A stretch of DNA of 64,000 nt from Pseudomonas sp. Irchel s3h17 (GCF_900187505.1 NZ_FYDL01000009.1:86995-150994); one strand, 5' to 3'. Counted from the first letter of the stretch, positions 1 to 9,556 are shown. The notes: generated from the sequence alone by a model not told the origin. Translations and numbers: made by a program.

Positions 1-618
1 CGAGCCTTTCTCATGCCCGAACAACGTCGCCTCGAGCATGTTGTCCGGGATCGCCGCACAGTTGATCGCAATGAACGGCTGCTGGCCGCGTCGTGAGTGC
101 TGATGAATGTAGCGCGCCAGCACTTCCTTGCCGGTGCCGGACTCACCCGAAATCAACACCGTCGAATCGCTGCGCGCCACCCGTGCCGCCAGCGCCAGCA
201 ACTGTGCGCTGGCCGGCTCGTACGCCACGGGTCCCTCATCCTCTGCCCCGCCCAGGCTGCCCAGGGCGTGGCGCGCCACCAGGTCGAGCAACGCCTTGGG
301 CTCGAACGGCTTGACCAGATAATCCGCGGCGCCCTGGCGCATCGCATCCACCGCGCGCTCCACGGCGCCATGGGCGGTCATCAGCAGCACCGGCAGGTGC
401 GGGTAACGAACCCGCAGTGCGCCCAGCAACTGGTGGCCGTCCATGCCCGGCATGTTGACGTCACTGATCACCAGGTTGAAGGACTCTTCGGCCGCCACGC
501 TCAGCGCCTCTTCGGCCGAGCCCACGGCGCGGTAGTCGTGACCGGCCAGCAGCAGCGTATCGGCCAGTGCCTCGCGCAGCGCGCGGTCATCCTCGACCAG
601 CAGAACCTTGATTGCCAT
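1..618 (-). CDS. fleR: FleR, sigma-54-dependent flagellar response regulator (partial, C-terminus outside window)
   Basis: Only the first 206 residues are in the window. A receiver domain (about residues 4-115) has the phospho-acceptor D53 and the conserved K103. The start of an AAA+ sigma-54 activation domain follows, with Walker A GESGTGKE at 158-165. The gene lies 5 bp downstream of fleS on the same strand. In pseudomonads FleR is phosphorylated by FleS and, with RpoN, switches on the class III basal-body, hook and rod genes. The receiver-AAA+ arrangement and the fleQ-fleS-fleR order make the call firm. The Fis-type HTH expected at the C-terminus cannot be seen. Confidence 0.95.
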   Translation of the reverse strand, partial: MAIKVLLVEDDRALREALADTLLLAGHDYRAVGSAEEALSVAAEESFNLVISDVNMPGMDGHQLLGALRVRYPHLPVLLMTAHGAVERAVDAMRQGAADYLVKPFEPKALLDLVARHALGSLGGAEDEGPVAYEPASAQLLALAARVARSDSTVLISGESGTGKEVLARYIHQHSRRGQQPFIAINCAAIPDNMLEATLFGHEKGS

Positions 619-623
619 TGACC

Positions 624-1823
624 TCACTCCAGTCCTTGAGCGCTGGAAAACAACGGCAGGTCGACCCGTGCACAGGTGCCGCGACCCGGCCGCGAGCGCA
701 GCTGCAATTGTCCCTGATGAGCCCGCGCCACGGCCTTGACCACGGTCAGGCCCAGGCCGGTTCCGGTGGCCTTGGTGGTAAAAAACGGCTCGCCCAAGCG
801 CTCCAGCACTGCGCCATCGATCCCCTCGCCGCTGTCACTGACGCACAGCCGCAGGGTATTGCCACGGCTATAGGCATGCACCTTCAAGCGCACATCGTCG
901 GCGCTGGCCTGAATGGCGTTTTCAAGCAGGTTCAGCAGTGCGCCGACCAGCGTGTCGCGATTGCACAGCAACTCACCGGCATGGGTGTCGCACTGCCAAC
1001 GGATCGGCAAGCCCTGGACGTGAGTCTGGGCCGCCGCCTGCAGCGATTGCATCAGCGCCTTGGGGGTCACGCGATCCGTCAGCGGCAACTCGCCACGGGC
1101 AAACACCAGCATGTCGCGCACCTGGTGCTCCAGTTCGTGCAGGCGCTCTTTCAAGCGGCCGGCAAAGCGTTGCTGGGTCGCCACCGGCAACGCCTGCTCG
1201 GCCAGATGACTGGCATAGAGCAAGGCCGCCGACAGCGGCGTGCGGATTTGATGGGCCAGCGAGGCGACCATGCGCCCCAGGGATGACAAGCGCTCATGAC
1301 GCGCCAACTGGCCTTGCAGGTGGCGGGTTTCGGTCAGGTCGTTGAGCAGCACCAACTGGCCCGGCTCGGCATCCAGGGAACGGGTGGCGATCGACAGGCG
1401 CCGACCATCCTTCAAGGAGACTTCATGACCGTCGTCGTCACGGGGGGCAAAACTGCGCGCAATCACCTGGCGCCACAATTCGCCTTCGAGGGGCAGACCG
1501 AGCAATTCCTCGGCGGCCGGGTTGGCTTCGCGCACGATACCCTGGGCATCGATGACGATGACGCCGCCGGGCAACAGATCAAGGAGGTTTTGCAGACGGT
1601 TGGCCAAGCGTTCTTTTTCGGCCAGCTCCTGCATCCGCTGGGCACTGACCACCGCCAGCTCACCCTTGAGCTCGGTGACCCGGGCTTCCAGCATGCTGTA
1701 GGAATCGGTGAGTTGGCTCGACATCTGATTGAACAGCGCGAACGCCTGCTCAAGGCCAAGCCGGCTTGCCTGCTCTACGCAGGGCGTGTCGGGGACTGGA
1801 GACATCTGGGCGGCGTGGGGCAT
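624..1823 (-). CDS. fleS: FleS, flagellar sensor histidine kinase
   Basis: The 399-residue protein has no transmembrane segment, so it is a cytosolic kinase. A coiled-coil stretch (about 35-80) leads into a PAS domain (about 77-170). A HisKA box follows with phospho-acceptor H191 ([11 protein letters not shown]), then a HATPase domain with N, G1 (DSGEGID) and G2 (GTGLGLTVV) boxes. The start is supported by a GAGAGAG ribosome-binding site. It is co-transcribed with fleR (5-bp gap). A near-consensus sigma-54 promoter lies about 55-70 bp upstream, as expected for a FleQ-RpoN target. Its role is to phosphorylate FleR in response to an internal assembly cue. The ligand of the PAS domain is not known. 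Confidence 0.95.
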   Translation of the reverse strand: MPHAAQMSPVPDTPCVEQASRLGLEQAFALFNQMSSQLTDSYSMLEARVTELKGELAVVSAQRMQELAEKERLANRLQNLLDLLPGGVIVIDAQGIVREANPAAEELLGLPLEGELWRQVIARSFAPRDDDGHEVSLKDGRRLSIATRSLDAEPGQLVLLNDLTETRHLQGQLARHERLSSLGRMVASLAHQIRTPLSAALLYASHLAEQALPVATQQRFAGRLKERLHELEHQVRDMLVFARGELPLTDRVTPKALMQSLQAAAQTHVQGLPIRWQCDTHAGELLCNRDTLVGALLNLLENAIQASADDVRLKVHAYSRGNTLRLCVSDSGEGIDGAVLERLGEPFFTTKATGTGLGLTVVKAVARAHQGQLQLRSRPGRGTCARVDLPLFSSAQGLE

Positions 1824-1876
1824 CGTGCTCTCTCGCTTGGCTGACCGTCAGTGAAACGGAACGTTGCGAGGGATGT

Positions 1877-1893
1877 AGCAATACCCGTGCCTA
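1877..1893 (-). promoter_or_regulatory. Sigma-54 (RpoN) -24/-12 promoter of fleSR
   Basis: Read on the minus strand, the site is TAGGCACGGGTATTGCT. The invariant GG and GC are separated by exactly 10 nt, with an intact CACG after the GG and TTGCT at -12. It sits in the fleQ-fleS intergenic region upstream of fleS, where FleQ-dependent activation is known in Pseudomonas. Only the base before GG differs from the consensus. Confidence 0.85.
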
Positions 1894-1933
1894 AAAAAAA
1901 CTGCCCATTATTCAATGAGTTGAAAAACAGGCG

Positions 1934-3409
1934 TCAATCCTCCGCCTGTTCTTCTCCGTCACGACGGCTCATGCCGTACTTGCGCATCTTTTCCACCAGG
2001 GTGGTGCGGCGAATGCGCAGGCGCTCGGCCGCGCGCGCGACGATCCCGTTGGCATCGTCCAGTGCCTGCTGGATCAGCCCTTGCTCCAGGCCACCCAGGT
2101 AATCCTTCAGGTCCAGGCCTTCAGGCGGCAACAGGGCAGTGGCCGCGAAGTCCGGGGTATGCCCGTTGATGGCCACCCGCTCTTCCAGATCGCTGCGCAG
2201 GTTGTCGACCATTTGCTCGTCTTCGTCATCGACGTAGCGAAACTTCTTCGGCAACTCGACCACGCCGATCACCCCGTACGGGTGCATGATCGCCATGCGC
2301 TCCACCAGGTTGGCCAGTTCGCGGACGTTGCCCGGCCAGCCGTGACGGCACAGCGACATGATCGCCGCCGAGTTGAAACGAATGGAACCGCGCTTCTCGT
2401 GCTCCATGCGCGAGATCAACTCGTTCATCAGCAACGGGATGTCCTCGACACGCTCGCGCAGGGGCGCCATTTCGATCGGGAATACGTTCAGGCGGTAATA
2501 CAGGTCTTCGCGGAAGCTGCCGACCTCGATCATGCTTTCGAGGTTCTTGTGGGTCGCGGCAATGATTCGCACATCGACGCTCTGGGTCTTGTTGCTGCCC
2601 ACGCGCTCGAAGGTACGCTCCTGCAACACCCGTAGCAGCTTGACCTGCATCGGCAACGGCATGTCGCCGATTTCGTCGAGGAACAGGGTGCCGCCGTTGG
2701 CCAGCTCAAAACGCCCGGCACGGCTGGTGATCGCCCCGGTGAAGGCGCCCTTCTCGTGGCCGAACAGTTCGCTTTCCAGCAACTCGGCCGGGATCGCCCC
2801 GCAGTTGACCGGCACGAACGGCGCGTCGCGGCGCTTGGAGTGATAGTGCAGGTTACGCGCCACCACTTCCTTGCCGGTGCCGGACTCACCGAGGATCAGC
2901 ACACTGGCATCGGTGTCGGCCACTTGCTGCATCATCTGGCGGACGTGTTGAATCGCCCGGCTGGTGCCGACAAGGCTGCGGAAAAGATTGGGTTCACGAT
3001 GACGACCGCGCTCACGGGCCTGGTCGTACATCTCGCGATAGACCTGGGCACGGTGCAGGGAGTCGAGCAACTTGCTGTAGCTGGGCGGCAGTTCCAGGGT
3101 GGAAAGCACCCGGCGGCGCTGTTCATCAGGCAGGTCAACGGAAGAATTATCGCCCATTAACAACACCGGAAGGAACTCATCCCAGGTAGCGAGTGTCTTT
3201 AACAGACTCGACAACGTACCAGGAGCGCTTACCGTCCCGATGAGGACACAGATGACTTCACGACTGGATGACAACGAACCGACAGCCTGCTGCCAATCAT
3301 GGCTACCACAGGGTAAATTTTCTTCACCGAGAAAATTTAAAATCACCGCCAGGTCGCGGCGGCGGACGCTATCGTCATCGATCAGCAGAATTTTGGTTTC
3401 ACGCCACAT
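1934..3409 (-). CDS. fleQ: FleQ, master flagellar activator and c-di-GMP-responsive enhancer-binding protein
   Basis: The 491-residue protein has a divergent receiver-like FleQ domain (about 5-120), an AAA+ domain with Walker A GESGTGK at 174-180, an intact GAFTGA loop that contacts sigma-54, Walker B ([12 protein letters not shown]), and a C-terminal Fis-type HTH (about 440-480). FleQ starts the flagellar cascade with RpoN. In P. aeruginosa, P. putida and P. fluorescens it also binds c-di-GMP and regulates exopolysaccharide and LapA-type adhesin genes. The lap genes at the far end of this window are plausible targets. It is monocistronic, with a candidate sigma-70 promoter upstream. Confidence 0.97.
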   Translation of the reverse strand: MWRETKILLIDDDSVRRRDLAVILNFLGEENLPCGSHDWQQAVGSLSSSREVICVLIGTVSAPGTLSSLLKTLATWDEFLPVLLMGDNSSVDLPDEQRRRVLSTLELPPSYSKLLDSLHRAQVYREMYDQARERGRHREPNLFRSLVGTSRAIQHVRQMMQQVADTDASVLILGESGTGKEVVARNLHYHSKRRDAPFVPVNCGAIPAELLESELFGHEKGAFTGAITSRAGRFELANGGTLFLDEIGDMPLPMQVKLLRVLQERTFERVGSNKTQSVDVRIIAATHKNLESMIEVGSFREDLYYRLNVFPIEMAPLRERVEDIPLLMNELISRMEHEKRGSIRFNSAAIMSLCRHGWPGNVRELANLVERMAIMHPYGVIGVVELPKKFRYVDDEDEQMVDNLRSDLEERVAINGHTPDFAATALLPPEGLDLKDYLGGLEQGLIQQALDDANGIVARAAERLRIRRTTLVEKMRKYGMSRRDGEEQAED

Positions 3410-3517
3410 GCAATAGCAACTTCCCTGGTCAACTCATATGCCCGAATAAAGAGGGCAATCTAGACGCCTGCCGGCACATTAAGCCTGATAGACGCCTGAA
3501 AACTCGAATCAGCCACT

Positions 3518-3546
3518 AGTTAAGTCAAAAAACCGTGCACAGTCAA
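3518..3546 (-). promoter_or_regulatory. Candidate sigma-70 promoter of fleQ
   Basis: On the minus strand TTGACT is followed after 17 nt by TTAACT, about 110 bp upstream of the fleQ start. The -35 is good and the -10 weak. The rest of the 171-bp gap between fliT and fleQ shows no gene. Confidence 0.35.
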
Positions 3547-3580
3547 ATTTATGGCGCACTAAGATCGGATTAAATGAATA

Positions 3581-3877
3581 CTACCCGAAAAGGTGGTAAA
3601 CCTTTGTCGCATTTTGCGCTTGGTTGATCTGGGTCATTTCATTGACTATTGCCTGACGCTCCCCCATTGCCACTTCCAGCAATTGCTTGTAGACCGCCAG
3701 CAGACTCTCCAGATTCTCGCGCAGCGCCTGTTCATCTAACGGCGCCTCACTGAGCACGTCGTCAACGCAGGCGCGACAGGCTACGTCCAACTCGCCGATG
3801 GTTTGCCAATTGCGCTCCGCCAGCGCACCGATCAGCGCCTCACGGGTTTGTTCAATCCGTTGCAGTGCAGGGTTCAT
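3581..3877 (-). CDS. fliT: FliT-type flagellar chaperone
   Basis: The 98-residue all-helical protein follows fliS, as the export chaperone FliT does in many bacteria. In pseudomonads the gene is often listed simply as a flagellar assembly protein. Sequence similarity to enteric FliT is low, so position and size carry much of the assignment. A GAGGAAA ribosome-binding site supports the start. FliT would bind the filament cap FliD in the cytoplasm until export. The 16-bp gap to fliS indicates one transcript. Confidence 0.7.
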   Translation of the reverse strand: MNPALQRIEQTREALIGALAERNWQTIGELDVACRACVDDVLSEAPLDEQALRENLESLLAVYKQLLEVAMGERQAIVNEMTQINQAQNATKVYHLFG

Positions 3878-3893
3878 GACGCTTTCCTCAGGC

Positions 3894-4289
3894 CTAGAGG
3901 CCTACTGGTGCAATTTCGTCCCAGCCACTTTTCAGGGTAGTCAGAAGGCGGACGACTTCGTCGATGATTTCCGGATCGCTGTTGACGTTGGCCTTGAGCA
4001 GCTGGGAGTTCATGTACTCATACAGGCTGTCCAGTTGCTGAATCGCGGCCGGATCCTCGGCCTTCTCTTCATCCAGGCCCTGGCGCAGGCCGGTGATGAT
4101 GTCGATGGCCTTGCTGATGAGCAGGCACTTTTGCGCGATATCTCCGCGGCCCATTGCCCCCTTGGCCTGGGCCAGGCGATCGAGGCCACCCTCGAACAGC
4201 ATCTGGATCAGGCGATGAGGACTGGCCTCGGATATCTGCGCGTGGGAATTGACCTTCTGGTACGCACGAAGGGCTTTCATCGGGTTCAT
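3894..4289 (-). CDS. fliS: FliS, flagellin export chaperone
   Basis: The 131-residue protein has the FliS hallmarks: N-terminal AYQKV, then SPHRLIQMLFEGGLDRLAQAKGAM, and the IQQLDSLYEYMNSQLLKAN helix. FliS binds the C-terminal disordered segment of flagellin in the cytoplasm and prevents premature polymerisation. It is the first gene of a fliS-fliT unit with a sigma-28 site just upstream, which matches late flagellin-phase expression. Confidence 0.95.
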   Translation of the reverse strand: MNPMKALRAYQKVNSHAQISEASPHRLIQMLFEGGLDRLAQAKGAMGRGDIAQKCLLISKAIDIITGLRQGLDEEKAEDPAAIQQLDSLYEYMNSQLLKANVNSDPEIIDEVVRLLTTLKSGWDEIAPVGL

Positions 4290-4338
4290 GTTGCTACCTC
4301 GTTACAGGCCACAGGCAAATAGGTTAGTTCTAACCAGT

Positions 4339-4365
4339 TTCTCGACTGCCACCAAAAAAACTTTA
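4339..4365 (-). promoter_or_regulatory. Sigma-28 (FliA) promoter of fliST
   Basis: Minus strand: TAAAGTTT, 11 nt, GTCGAGAA. The -35 matches the FliA consensus at all 8 positions, the spacer is the canonical 11 nt, and the -10 matches GCCGATAA at 6 of 8. It lies about 50 bp upstream of the fliS start. Confidence 0.75.
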
Positions 4366-4403
4366 ATCCGGCCCACAGGACCGGACCCTCGCGCCAACCG
4401 TTA

Positions 4404-4424
4404 CGGGGCGCTTGAGCGCCCCGG
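4404..4424 (-). terminator. GC hairpin after fliD
   Basis: The inverted repeat GGGGCGC/GCGCCCC with a short loop lies a few bases after the fliD stop codon. It has no U-tract, so it may act as a transcript 3'-end stabiliser or pause site rather than a classical terminator. Confidence 0.4.
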
Positions 4425-4427
4425 CTA

Positions 4428-5792
4428 TCAGTCCGACTTCGGATTATTCAGCGAGTTGAGGGTGGTCATGATGCTGGAGCTGCTGGCGTTGAGCTGGGCG
4501 ATCATGGTGTCCATGGCCGTGTACTTGGCACTCAAGGATTTCTGCAAGCTCTCCATGCGCCGATCCAGCTCTGCCTGCTGGGTGGTGAGGTCGGTCAACT
4601 TGGTGTTGAGGTCCGTCACCCGGCTCGCCAGCGACCCGGTGCTGCCCACGTAGGAGTCAGTCGCCTTGGTCATGCGAGCCACCAGGCCAGTATCGCCGGT
4701 AAACATCTTGGCAATATCACCCGCCCCCTTGACCACTGCCTTGTCCCACGCCTTGTCGTCCAGGCTCAGCAGGCCGGTTTTCTGGTCCGTGGTAATGCCC
4801 ATCTGCGCCAGGCTGCTCATGGCGCTCGAACCCGAGCTATTGACCAGTTCGCTGCGCAGACTGTTGACCAGTTGACGCATCGATGCGTCGCCGGTCAGGG
4901 CGCCTGCGGTGGTGGTCGAGGCATCGCCGGTGGCGGTGACCTTGGTCTGGGTGTTGATGCTGGTCAGCAACGCGTTGTAGGCCGAGACGAAGGACTGGAC
5001 CGAGGTCTTCAGCGTGTCGGTGTTGCTCGCCACGTTGATGGTGATCGGCTTGTCCTTGTCCTTGGCGACCAGGTCCAGGGTCACGCCGCTGATGGCGGAC
5101 GCGACCTTGTTGCTGGTGGACTCCATCGCGATACCGTCGATGCTGTACTTGGCATTCTGCGCCGGCGTGCCCTGGTCATAGCCCTGGACCAGGTCCGAGT
5201 CACCGCTGAGGGTGATATCGGTGTCGACGCCCGTGGTGTTCGAGCCGATCACCAAACGCGCGCCATTGGCATCGGTCAAGACGTTGGCGCTGATGCCCTG
5301 GGCCGACAGCTGGGTATTGATCGACTCACGAACTTCCTGCAGGGTCGCGCCGCCTGGCACCAATACGTCGTAGCTCTTGCCCGACTGGGTAATGGTCAAG
5401 GTCTGGGCTTCGTCGCTGGCATTGGCCGAGCCCGATGCGCCACCCTCGAACACCTTGCTGGTGACTTTCGAGGACGTCGCCAGCTCGTTGACCACCACCA
5501 CGTACTTGCCGCTGGAGGCACCATCGCCCAGGGTGACCTTGACGTTTTTTTCTTCGGACGAGGTAGCGGCCAGGCCGTTGAACGCGGCCACGTTGTTCAA
5601 CTTGGCGATTGCCGTCCGGTAAGTTTCCAACGCACTTTTCACCGAGCCGACAGCCGACAACTTGATGGTCGCGTCTTTTTGCTGATCGGTGATCTGGGCT
5701 TGCTTGGGCGCCTTTTCAGCCCCCACCAACGCCTTGACGATGGCTTGGGTGTCGTAACCCGAACCCGGGCCGGAAATCGTTGAACTTGCCAT
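4428..5792 (-). CDS. fliD: FliD, flagellar filament cap (HAP2)
   Basis: The 454-residue protein has an N-terminal FliD domain (about 10-110, GYDTQAIVKALVGAEKAP), a variable middle that would form the leg and head domains, and a C-terminal FliD domain ending in a long heptad-rich helix (TDLNTKLTDLTTQQAELDRRMESL). Both termini are needed for coiled-coil bundling of the cap. FliD caps the growing filament, folds incoming flagellin, and in Pseudomonas can bind mucin. It is downstream of fliC-flaG on the same strand. A possible weak sigma-54 element overlaps the flaG 3' end. Confidence 0.95.
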   Translation of the reverse strand: MASSTISGPGSGYDTQAIVKALVGAEKAPKQAQITDQQKDATIKLSAVGSVKSALETYRTAIAKLNNVAAFNGLAATSSEEKNVKVTLGDGASSGKYVVVVNELATSSKVTSKVFEGGASGSANASDEAQTLTITQSGKSYDVLVPGGATLQEVRESINTQLSAQGISANVLTDANGARLVIGSNTTGVDTDITLSGDSDLVQGYDQGTPAQNAKYSIDGIAMESTSNKVASAISGVTLDLVAKDKDKPITINVASNTDTLKTSVQSFVSAYNALLTSINTQTKVTATGDASTTTAGALTGDASMRQLVNSLRSELVNSSGSSAMSSLAQMGITTDQKTGLLSLDDKAWDKAVVKGAGDIAKMFTGDTGLVARMTKATDSYVGSTGSLASRVTDLNTKLTDLTTQQAELDRRMESLQKSLSAKYTAMDTMIAQLNASSSSIMTTLNSLNNPKSD

Positions 5793-5857
5793 TACTCTTC
5801 TCCTTGTCCTGTGGCTGCCGCTTTATTGGCGCACAAACACCTAGGCCGCAACCAGAA

Positions 5858-5873
5858 ACACATTTCGTGCCAG
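5858..5873 (-). promoter_or_regulatory. Candidate sigma-54 element upstream of fliD
   Basis: Minus strand: CTGGCACGAAATGTGT. The -24 half is perfect (CTGGCACG), but the -12 half reads GTGT instead of TTGC, with the G retained at the right spacing. In P. aeruginosa fliD is RpoN-dependent, which makes a relict or weak promoter plausible. Confidence 0.4.
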
Positions 5874-5874
5874 C

Positions 5875-6219
5875 TCAAACCTGGGTCTGGAACAACAGGC
5901 TGCTGGCATCGCTCAGGTTCTGCGCCAGCTTCAGCGCGGTCTCCGAGGGAATCTGTCGAATCACTTCACCACTGTCGGTGGCGATCACCTTGACCACTAC
6001 CCGGCCGGTAGAGTCGTCGATGGAAAAGTTCAGGTTACGCTGGGTAGCCTGCACAAACTCACGAATATCGGTGACGGCCTTTTCCAGCGCCACGCGTTGC
6101 AGCTCCTCGCTGGAAGCCGGGTCAGCCACTACCGCAGGCGCTGCCTGGGCAGCAGAGGTGCCACTGGCCTGGGGGGTGCCAGCGGGGTAAGCCGGGTTCA
6201 GCTTGATGCTCATGTCCAT
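5875..6219 (-). CDS. flaG: FlaG family protein
   Basis: The 114-residue protein has a disordered Ala/Pro-rich N-terminus (about 1-40) and a conserved FlaG domain (about 45-114) containing NLNFSIDDSTGRVVVKVIATDSGEVIRQIPSE. FlaG-type proteins sit between fliC and fliD in polar flagellates. Loss is associated with altered filament length, although the mechanism is not settled. A GAGGTG ribosome-binding site supports the start. The fliC terminator precedes it, so expression may come from read-through or its own promoter. Confidence 0.9.
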   Translation of the reverse strand: MDMSIKLNPAYPAGTPQASGTSAAQAAPAVVADPASSEELQRVALEKAVTDIREFVQATQRNLNFSIDDSTGRVVVKVIATDSGEVIRQIPSETALKLAQNLSDASSLLFQTQV

Positions 6220-6237
6220 GTCATCACCTCAAAACTG

Positions 6238-6275
6238 AAAAAAACGAAAGGGCACGTATACGCGCCCTTCCGTTA
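6238..6275 (-). terminator. Rho-independent terminator of fliC
   Basis: On the minus strand, ACGGAAGGGC pairs with GCCCTTTCGT (one G-U pair) around a short loop and is followed by seven T. It lies about 20 bp after the flagellin stop codon. Confidence 0.8.
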
Positions 6276-6292
6276 GTTAACCGCGGCCGATA

Positions 6293-7942
6293 TTACTGAA
6301 GCAGCTTCAGAACAGCGGATGGCAGTTGGTTGGCCTGGGACAGGATCGCGGTGGATGCCTGTTGCAGGGTTTGTTGCTTGGTCAGCTCAGCCGCTTCGGA
6401 AGCGAAGTCAGCGTCTTCTACACGGCCTTTGGCGGCAGTGGAGTTCTGCGAAATGCTCTGCAGGTTGGCCACGGTGCTGGCGAAACGGTTTTGCACCGCA
6501 CCCAGCTGCGAACGCTGGCTGTCGATCTGCTGCAAGGCACCGTCCAGGGCCTGAACGGCTTGCTGCGAAGTGGCAGCCGACAGGATGGTCAGGTCAGAAA
6601 CGGTGGTTTCCAGAGTGGTAGCAACCTTGGTGCCTTTAGCAGCGGTCAGACCCAATGCGTTCAAACCGGTACCTGCACTGCCGTCAGCGACAACGATATT
6701 TTGGTCAGCGAACAGAGCCAGGGTGCCATCAGTGTTTTTGGAAGCAGTTACACCGGTGCTCGCGCTGTTGATCGAGGAAACGATCGCGTCAGTGGTGTCG
6801 CCTTTCTTGAACTTGACTTCAACGCCGTTCAGGTTGATCGAAGTGTCGGCGCCCAGTTTCGCTTGGGAAGTACCGGAGGTGAGACCCAGTGCGGAAAGCG
6901 CGCCACTGGTCTTGTTGGACAGAACAACGTCTTTACCGTTATCGGAAGTGACTTCAACACGACCATTTTTGACCTGGGCGGTTGCGATACCGGCTACGTT
7001 GCTGATCTTGGTCAGAACATCACTGACTTTCTCGGTGGCCAACATTGCTACATCTTGACCGTTAACCGAGATAGTGCCGGCTGGCACAAGAGTATCTTCA
7101 GGTTTAGTAGTACCAGCAGTCAGACCGATCGCGGTCGCGCCAGCACCCGCCAGCACCAGGTCAGCATTCGCCGACTTGATGGTCAACTTGTTACCTGCAT
7201 CTACCGACGCATTGACGCCCGAGATGCCTGCATCGTTAATGGCTTTGGCAACATCGGCACCGGTAGCGCCGCTAGCCAGGTTTACAGTGGTACCGTTGAT
7301 GTCCACAGTCGCAGCTGCAGCCAGCGGGGTAATTGCAGTACCCGTCACGCCAGCGCTCAACGGAGAACCGATGGAGGTAGCCGACAGGCCAGTCATAGCA
7401 GCGCCGTTAACTTTGGCTTCGCTGTAAGTACCTTTCAGGCCAGTGGCGCTGATGTCGGTCATACCAAACGAAATGGTTTCGTTGGCGTTGGCGCCGATCT
7501 GGAAGCCGATGTTGTTGAACGAACCGTCCAGCAGGTTACGACCACCGAACGTAGTGGTTTGCGAGATACGGGTCAGTTCGCCGACTTTAGCGGTGAATTC
7601 TTGCTGCAGGGAAACACGGTCAGCGTCGCTTTTATCACCGTTCGCAGACTGCAGGGCCAGCTCACGCAGACGTTGCAGCAGGTTGGTGGATTCTTGCATT
7701 GCGCCTTCAGCGGTCTGCGCGATCGAAACACCGTTGTTGGCGTTGGCGATGGCAACGTTCAAGCCTTTGACCTGGTTGCCCAGACGGTTGGCGATCTGCA
7801 TGCCTGCGGCGTCGTCTTTGGCGCTGTTGATTTTCAGGCCGGAAGACAGACGGTTCATCGAGGTGCTCAGAGCGTCGGAAGCCCGGTTCAGGTTTTTCTG
7901 AACGCCCAGGGAGGTGATGTTGGTATTTACAGATAAAGCCAT
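6293..7942 (-). CDS. fliC: FliC flagellin
   Basis: The 549-residue protein has the conserved N-terminal D0/D1 segment ([19 protein letters not shown] through [23 protein letters not shown]) and C-terminal D1/D0 ([17 protein letters not shown] to [14 protein letters not shown]). Between them is a long Thr/Ser/Ala-rich variable domain (about 170-450) that contains flagellin IN-like repeats and would be surface exposed. It is exported unfolded through the flagellar type III system. It carries its own sigma-28 promoter and terminator. The neighbouring ketoacyl synthase gene sits where flagellin glycosylation genes occur in other pseudomonads, so surface Ser/Thr may be glycosylated (inference). 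Confidence 0.97.
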   Translation of the reverse strand: MALSVNTNITSLGVQKNLNRASDALSTSMNRLSSGLKINSAKDDAAGMQIANRLGNQVKGLNVAIANANNGVSIAQTAEGAMQESTNLLQRLRELALQSANGDKSDADRVSLQQEFTAKVGELTRISQTTTFGGRNLLDGSFNNIGFQIGANANETISFGMTDISATGLKGTYSEAKVNGAAMTGLSATSIGSPLSAGVTGTAITPLAAAATVDINGTTVNLASGATGADVAKAINDAGISGVNASVDAGNKLTIKSANADLVLAGAGATAIGLTAGTTKPEDTLVPAGTISVNGQDVAMLATEKVSDVLTKISNVAGIATAQVKNGRVEVTSDNGKDVVLSNKTSGALSALGLTSGTSQAKLGADTSINLNGVEVKFKKGDTTDAIVSSINSASTGVTASKNTDGTLALFADQNIVVADGSAGTGLNALGLTAAKGTKVATTLETTVSDLTILSAATSQQAVQALDGALQQIDSQRSQLGAVQNRFASTVANLQSISQNSTAAKGRVEDADFASEAAELTKQQTLQQASTAILSQANQLPSAVLKLLQ

Positions 7943-8022
7943 GACGAATTCCTCGTTGGTTGGGTGCTGCGGCTTCCGGCCCTGGCAACCGCCGGGTGTG
8001 GCCTAGAGAACCTTCGTAATAG

Positions 8023-8049
8023 TTATCGTCGTGGAAGCAGGTTGCTTGA
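8023..8049 (-). promoter_or_regulatory. Sigma-28 (FliA) promoter of fliC
   Basis: Minus strand: TCAA, 15 nt, GACGATAA, about 80 bp upstream of fliC. The -10 differs from GCCGATAA at one base and the spacing matches TAAA-N15-GCCGATAA. No gene is seen in the 320-bp gap between fliC and the ketoacyl synthase gene; it holds this promoter, the fliC leader and a terminator. Confidence 0.75.
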
Positions 8050-8207
8050 GGGCTTTTTTCAAATTTTTTACTAGCACCGTGCCACCTCCTCGCAGTTCAA
8101 GGCTTTAGCCTGCGTGTAGCCGGCCTGCCGGAGCCAGGCCGGCCGGCAACTTCGACCCAGGGATCACCCTCGCGGGCATGCCTCGCGCCGGCCAGATCGG
8201 GGGCAAC

Positions 8208-8246
8208 AAAAAACGCCCAGGACCTGTCGGCCATGGGCGTTTTTTT
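8208..8246 (-). terminator. Terminator of the ketoacyl-ACP synthase gene
   Basis: The stem ACGCCCA (8213-8219)/TGGGCGT (8234-8240) has T-runs on both strands (A6 at 8208-8213, T7 at 8240-8246). It could therefore stop transcription in either direction. It is 18-56 bp after the stop codon of the minus-strand gene. Confidence 0.7.
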
Positions 8247-8263
8247 GTGCTGCGATTAGCGCA

Positions 8264-9190
8264 TCAAGGGCGGTGGATGATGGCCGAACCCCAGGACAGG
8301 CCCACACCAAAACCACTGATCGCCACACGTTTCCAGCTGGAATCGAGCATGTGCTTTTCCAGCAGCAACGGAATGCTCGAAGACACCGTGTTACCGGTCT
8401 CGACCATGTCTTTGATGAACTTCTCTGGCTCACCTTCGAAACGCCGCGCCACGGCATCGACAATGGCGGCGCTGCCCTGGTGAATGCAGAAGGCATCGAT
8501 GTCTTCGGAATTGAGGCCAGAGTCATCCAGCAATTCGCGCAAGTGCGCCGGCACCTTGAGCAAGGCGAAGTTGAACACCTGCCGACCGTTCATGAAGAAC
8601 ACGCCGTCGCTGACCTTCAGGTGCGGCGCGCCGGAACCGTCAGTGCCGAACTTGGCCTTGCCCAGCTGCCAGGTAGCGTCTTCGCCCATCCAGGTTGCCG
8701 TGGCGGCGTCGCCGAACAACATGGTGGTGTTGCGATCTTCCGGGTCGACGATCTTCGAATACGGATCAGCGGTCACCAACAGGCCGTTTTTCAAGCCTGT
8801 CGCTTCCATGAAGCCCTTGATTGCATAAAGGCCGTACACGTAACCGGAGCAGCCCAGCGAGATATCAAAAGCAGCAACACCGGTCGACAGGCCCAGCTTG
8901 TCCTGGACGATCGCGGACGTATGGGGCAAGCCCTCTTCGTCGCCGTTCTGCGTGACAACGATCAACACATCGATGGCTTGACGGTCGAGCTGCGGGTTGT
9001 TTGCGAACAACGCGTTGACAGCCTCGACGCACAGATCGGAGGTTTCCTGGCCGGCATCCATGCGCGGCAGGAATGCCGAGCCAATCTTGCCCAAAATGAA
9101 CTCTTCATCCTTGGCGAATTTCGCGCCCTGAGCGTAGTTATCAAGCCCGCTCACTGGCACGTAACTGGCGATGCTTTTTATGCCAATCAT
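8264..9190 (-). CDS. FabH-like 3-oxoacyl-ACP synthase III in the flagellin modification locus
   Basis: The 308-residue thiolase-fold enzyme has the complete KAS III triad: C114 (SLGCSGYVYG), H237 (CIHQGS) and N267 (ETGNTVSSS). It should therefore condense an acyl-CoA or acyl-ACP with malonyl-ACP, or transfer an acyl group. It is not the housekeeping fabH context. It lies between fliC and flgL, where P. syringae carries flagellin glycosyltransferases plus a KAS III homologue (orf3). A role in making an acyl substituent of a flagellin sugar is inferred from position. It has its own terminator, and no fgt-type glycosyltransferase is nearby in this window. Confidence 0.85.
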   Translation of the reverse strand: MIGIKSIASYVPVSGLDNYAQGAKFAKDEEFILGKIGSAFLPRMDAGQETSDLCVEAVNALFANNPQLDRQAIDVLIVVTQNGDEEGLPHTSAIVQDKLGLSTGVAAFDISLGCSGYVYGLYAIKGFMEATGLKNGLLVTADPYSKIVDPEDRNTTMLFGDAATATWMGEDATWQLGKAKFGTDGSGAPHLKVSDGVFFMNGRQVFNFALLKVPAHLRELLDDSGLNSEDIDAFCIHQGSAAIVDAVARRFEGEPEKFIKDMVETGNTVSSSIPLLLEKHMLDSSWKRVAISGFGVGLSWGSAIIHRP

Positions 9191-9556
9191 TGTGGCTTCC
9201 CAAAACAGAATAACTGGAGATCACCGCTCGCAGGATCGAGAGGCACTGATAACAAAGGGGTTTAGCGCACAAAAACGCGCCAGACACGGGTGCCAAAACC
9301 ATGAAAATAAACCCAGCGAACACCGGGCACCCGTCCCACTCTTTTCACACGATACAGTGAAGATGCCCTTTATGACTCATAGGTCACTCTATTTTGTGCG
9401 CTTTGGACAAAACAACCAACAACACAAAATCGGCCGGACAAGCGAATACCCACGCAAACGCATGCAATATGAGCGGGCTGATGGCAGGAAAAACAGAGGA
9501 TCAAGCATGACCGGCCCGTCACTGCGCTCAGTGACGGGCCGGCATTCAGATGGGGG
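9191..9556. other. Intergenic region between flgL and the ketoacyl synthase gene
   Basis: I see no convincing gene in these 366 bases. They contain the presumed leader and promoter of the KAS III gene and, at 9511-9542, a perfect 13-bp inverted repeat (CCGGCCCGTCACT with a 6-nt loop). That repeat probably marks the 3' end of the flg transcript. The base composition is more AT-rich than the flanks around 9290-9450. A plus-strand open frame across it has no ribosome-binding site or recognisable content. Confidence 0.5.
9511..9542 (-). terminator. 3' hairpin after flgL
   Basis: The perfect 13-bp stem CCGGCCCGTCACT/AGTGACGGGCCGG has a loop of 6, starting 15 bp beyond the flgL stop codon. The U-tract is weak, so its terminator strength is uncertain. 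Confidence 0.55.

Noticed and set aside
6326..7936. 536-codon open frame opposite fliC
   Set aside because: It is a shadow of the flagellin gene's codon bias. It has no recognisable domain, and fliC is unmistakable on the other strand.
9260..9310. Possible sigma-54 promoter for the ketoacyl synthase gene (TTGGCACCC... on the minus strand)
   Set aside because: The distance from GG to the next GC is 12 rather than 10 bases, and there is no TTGC at the right position.
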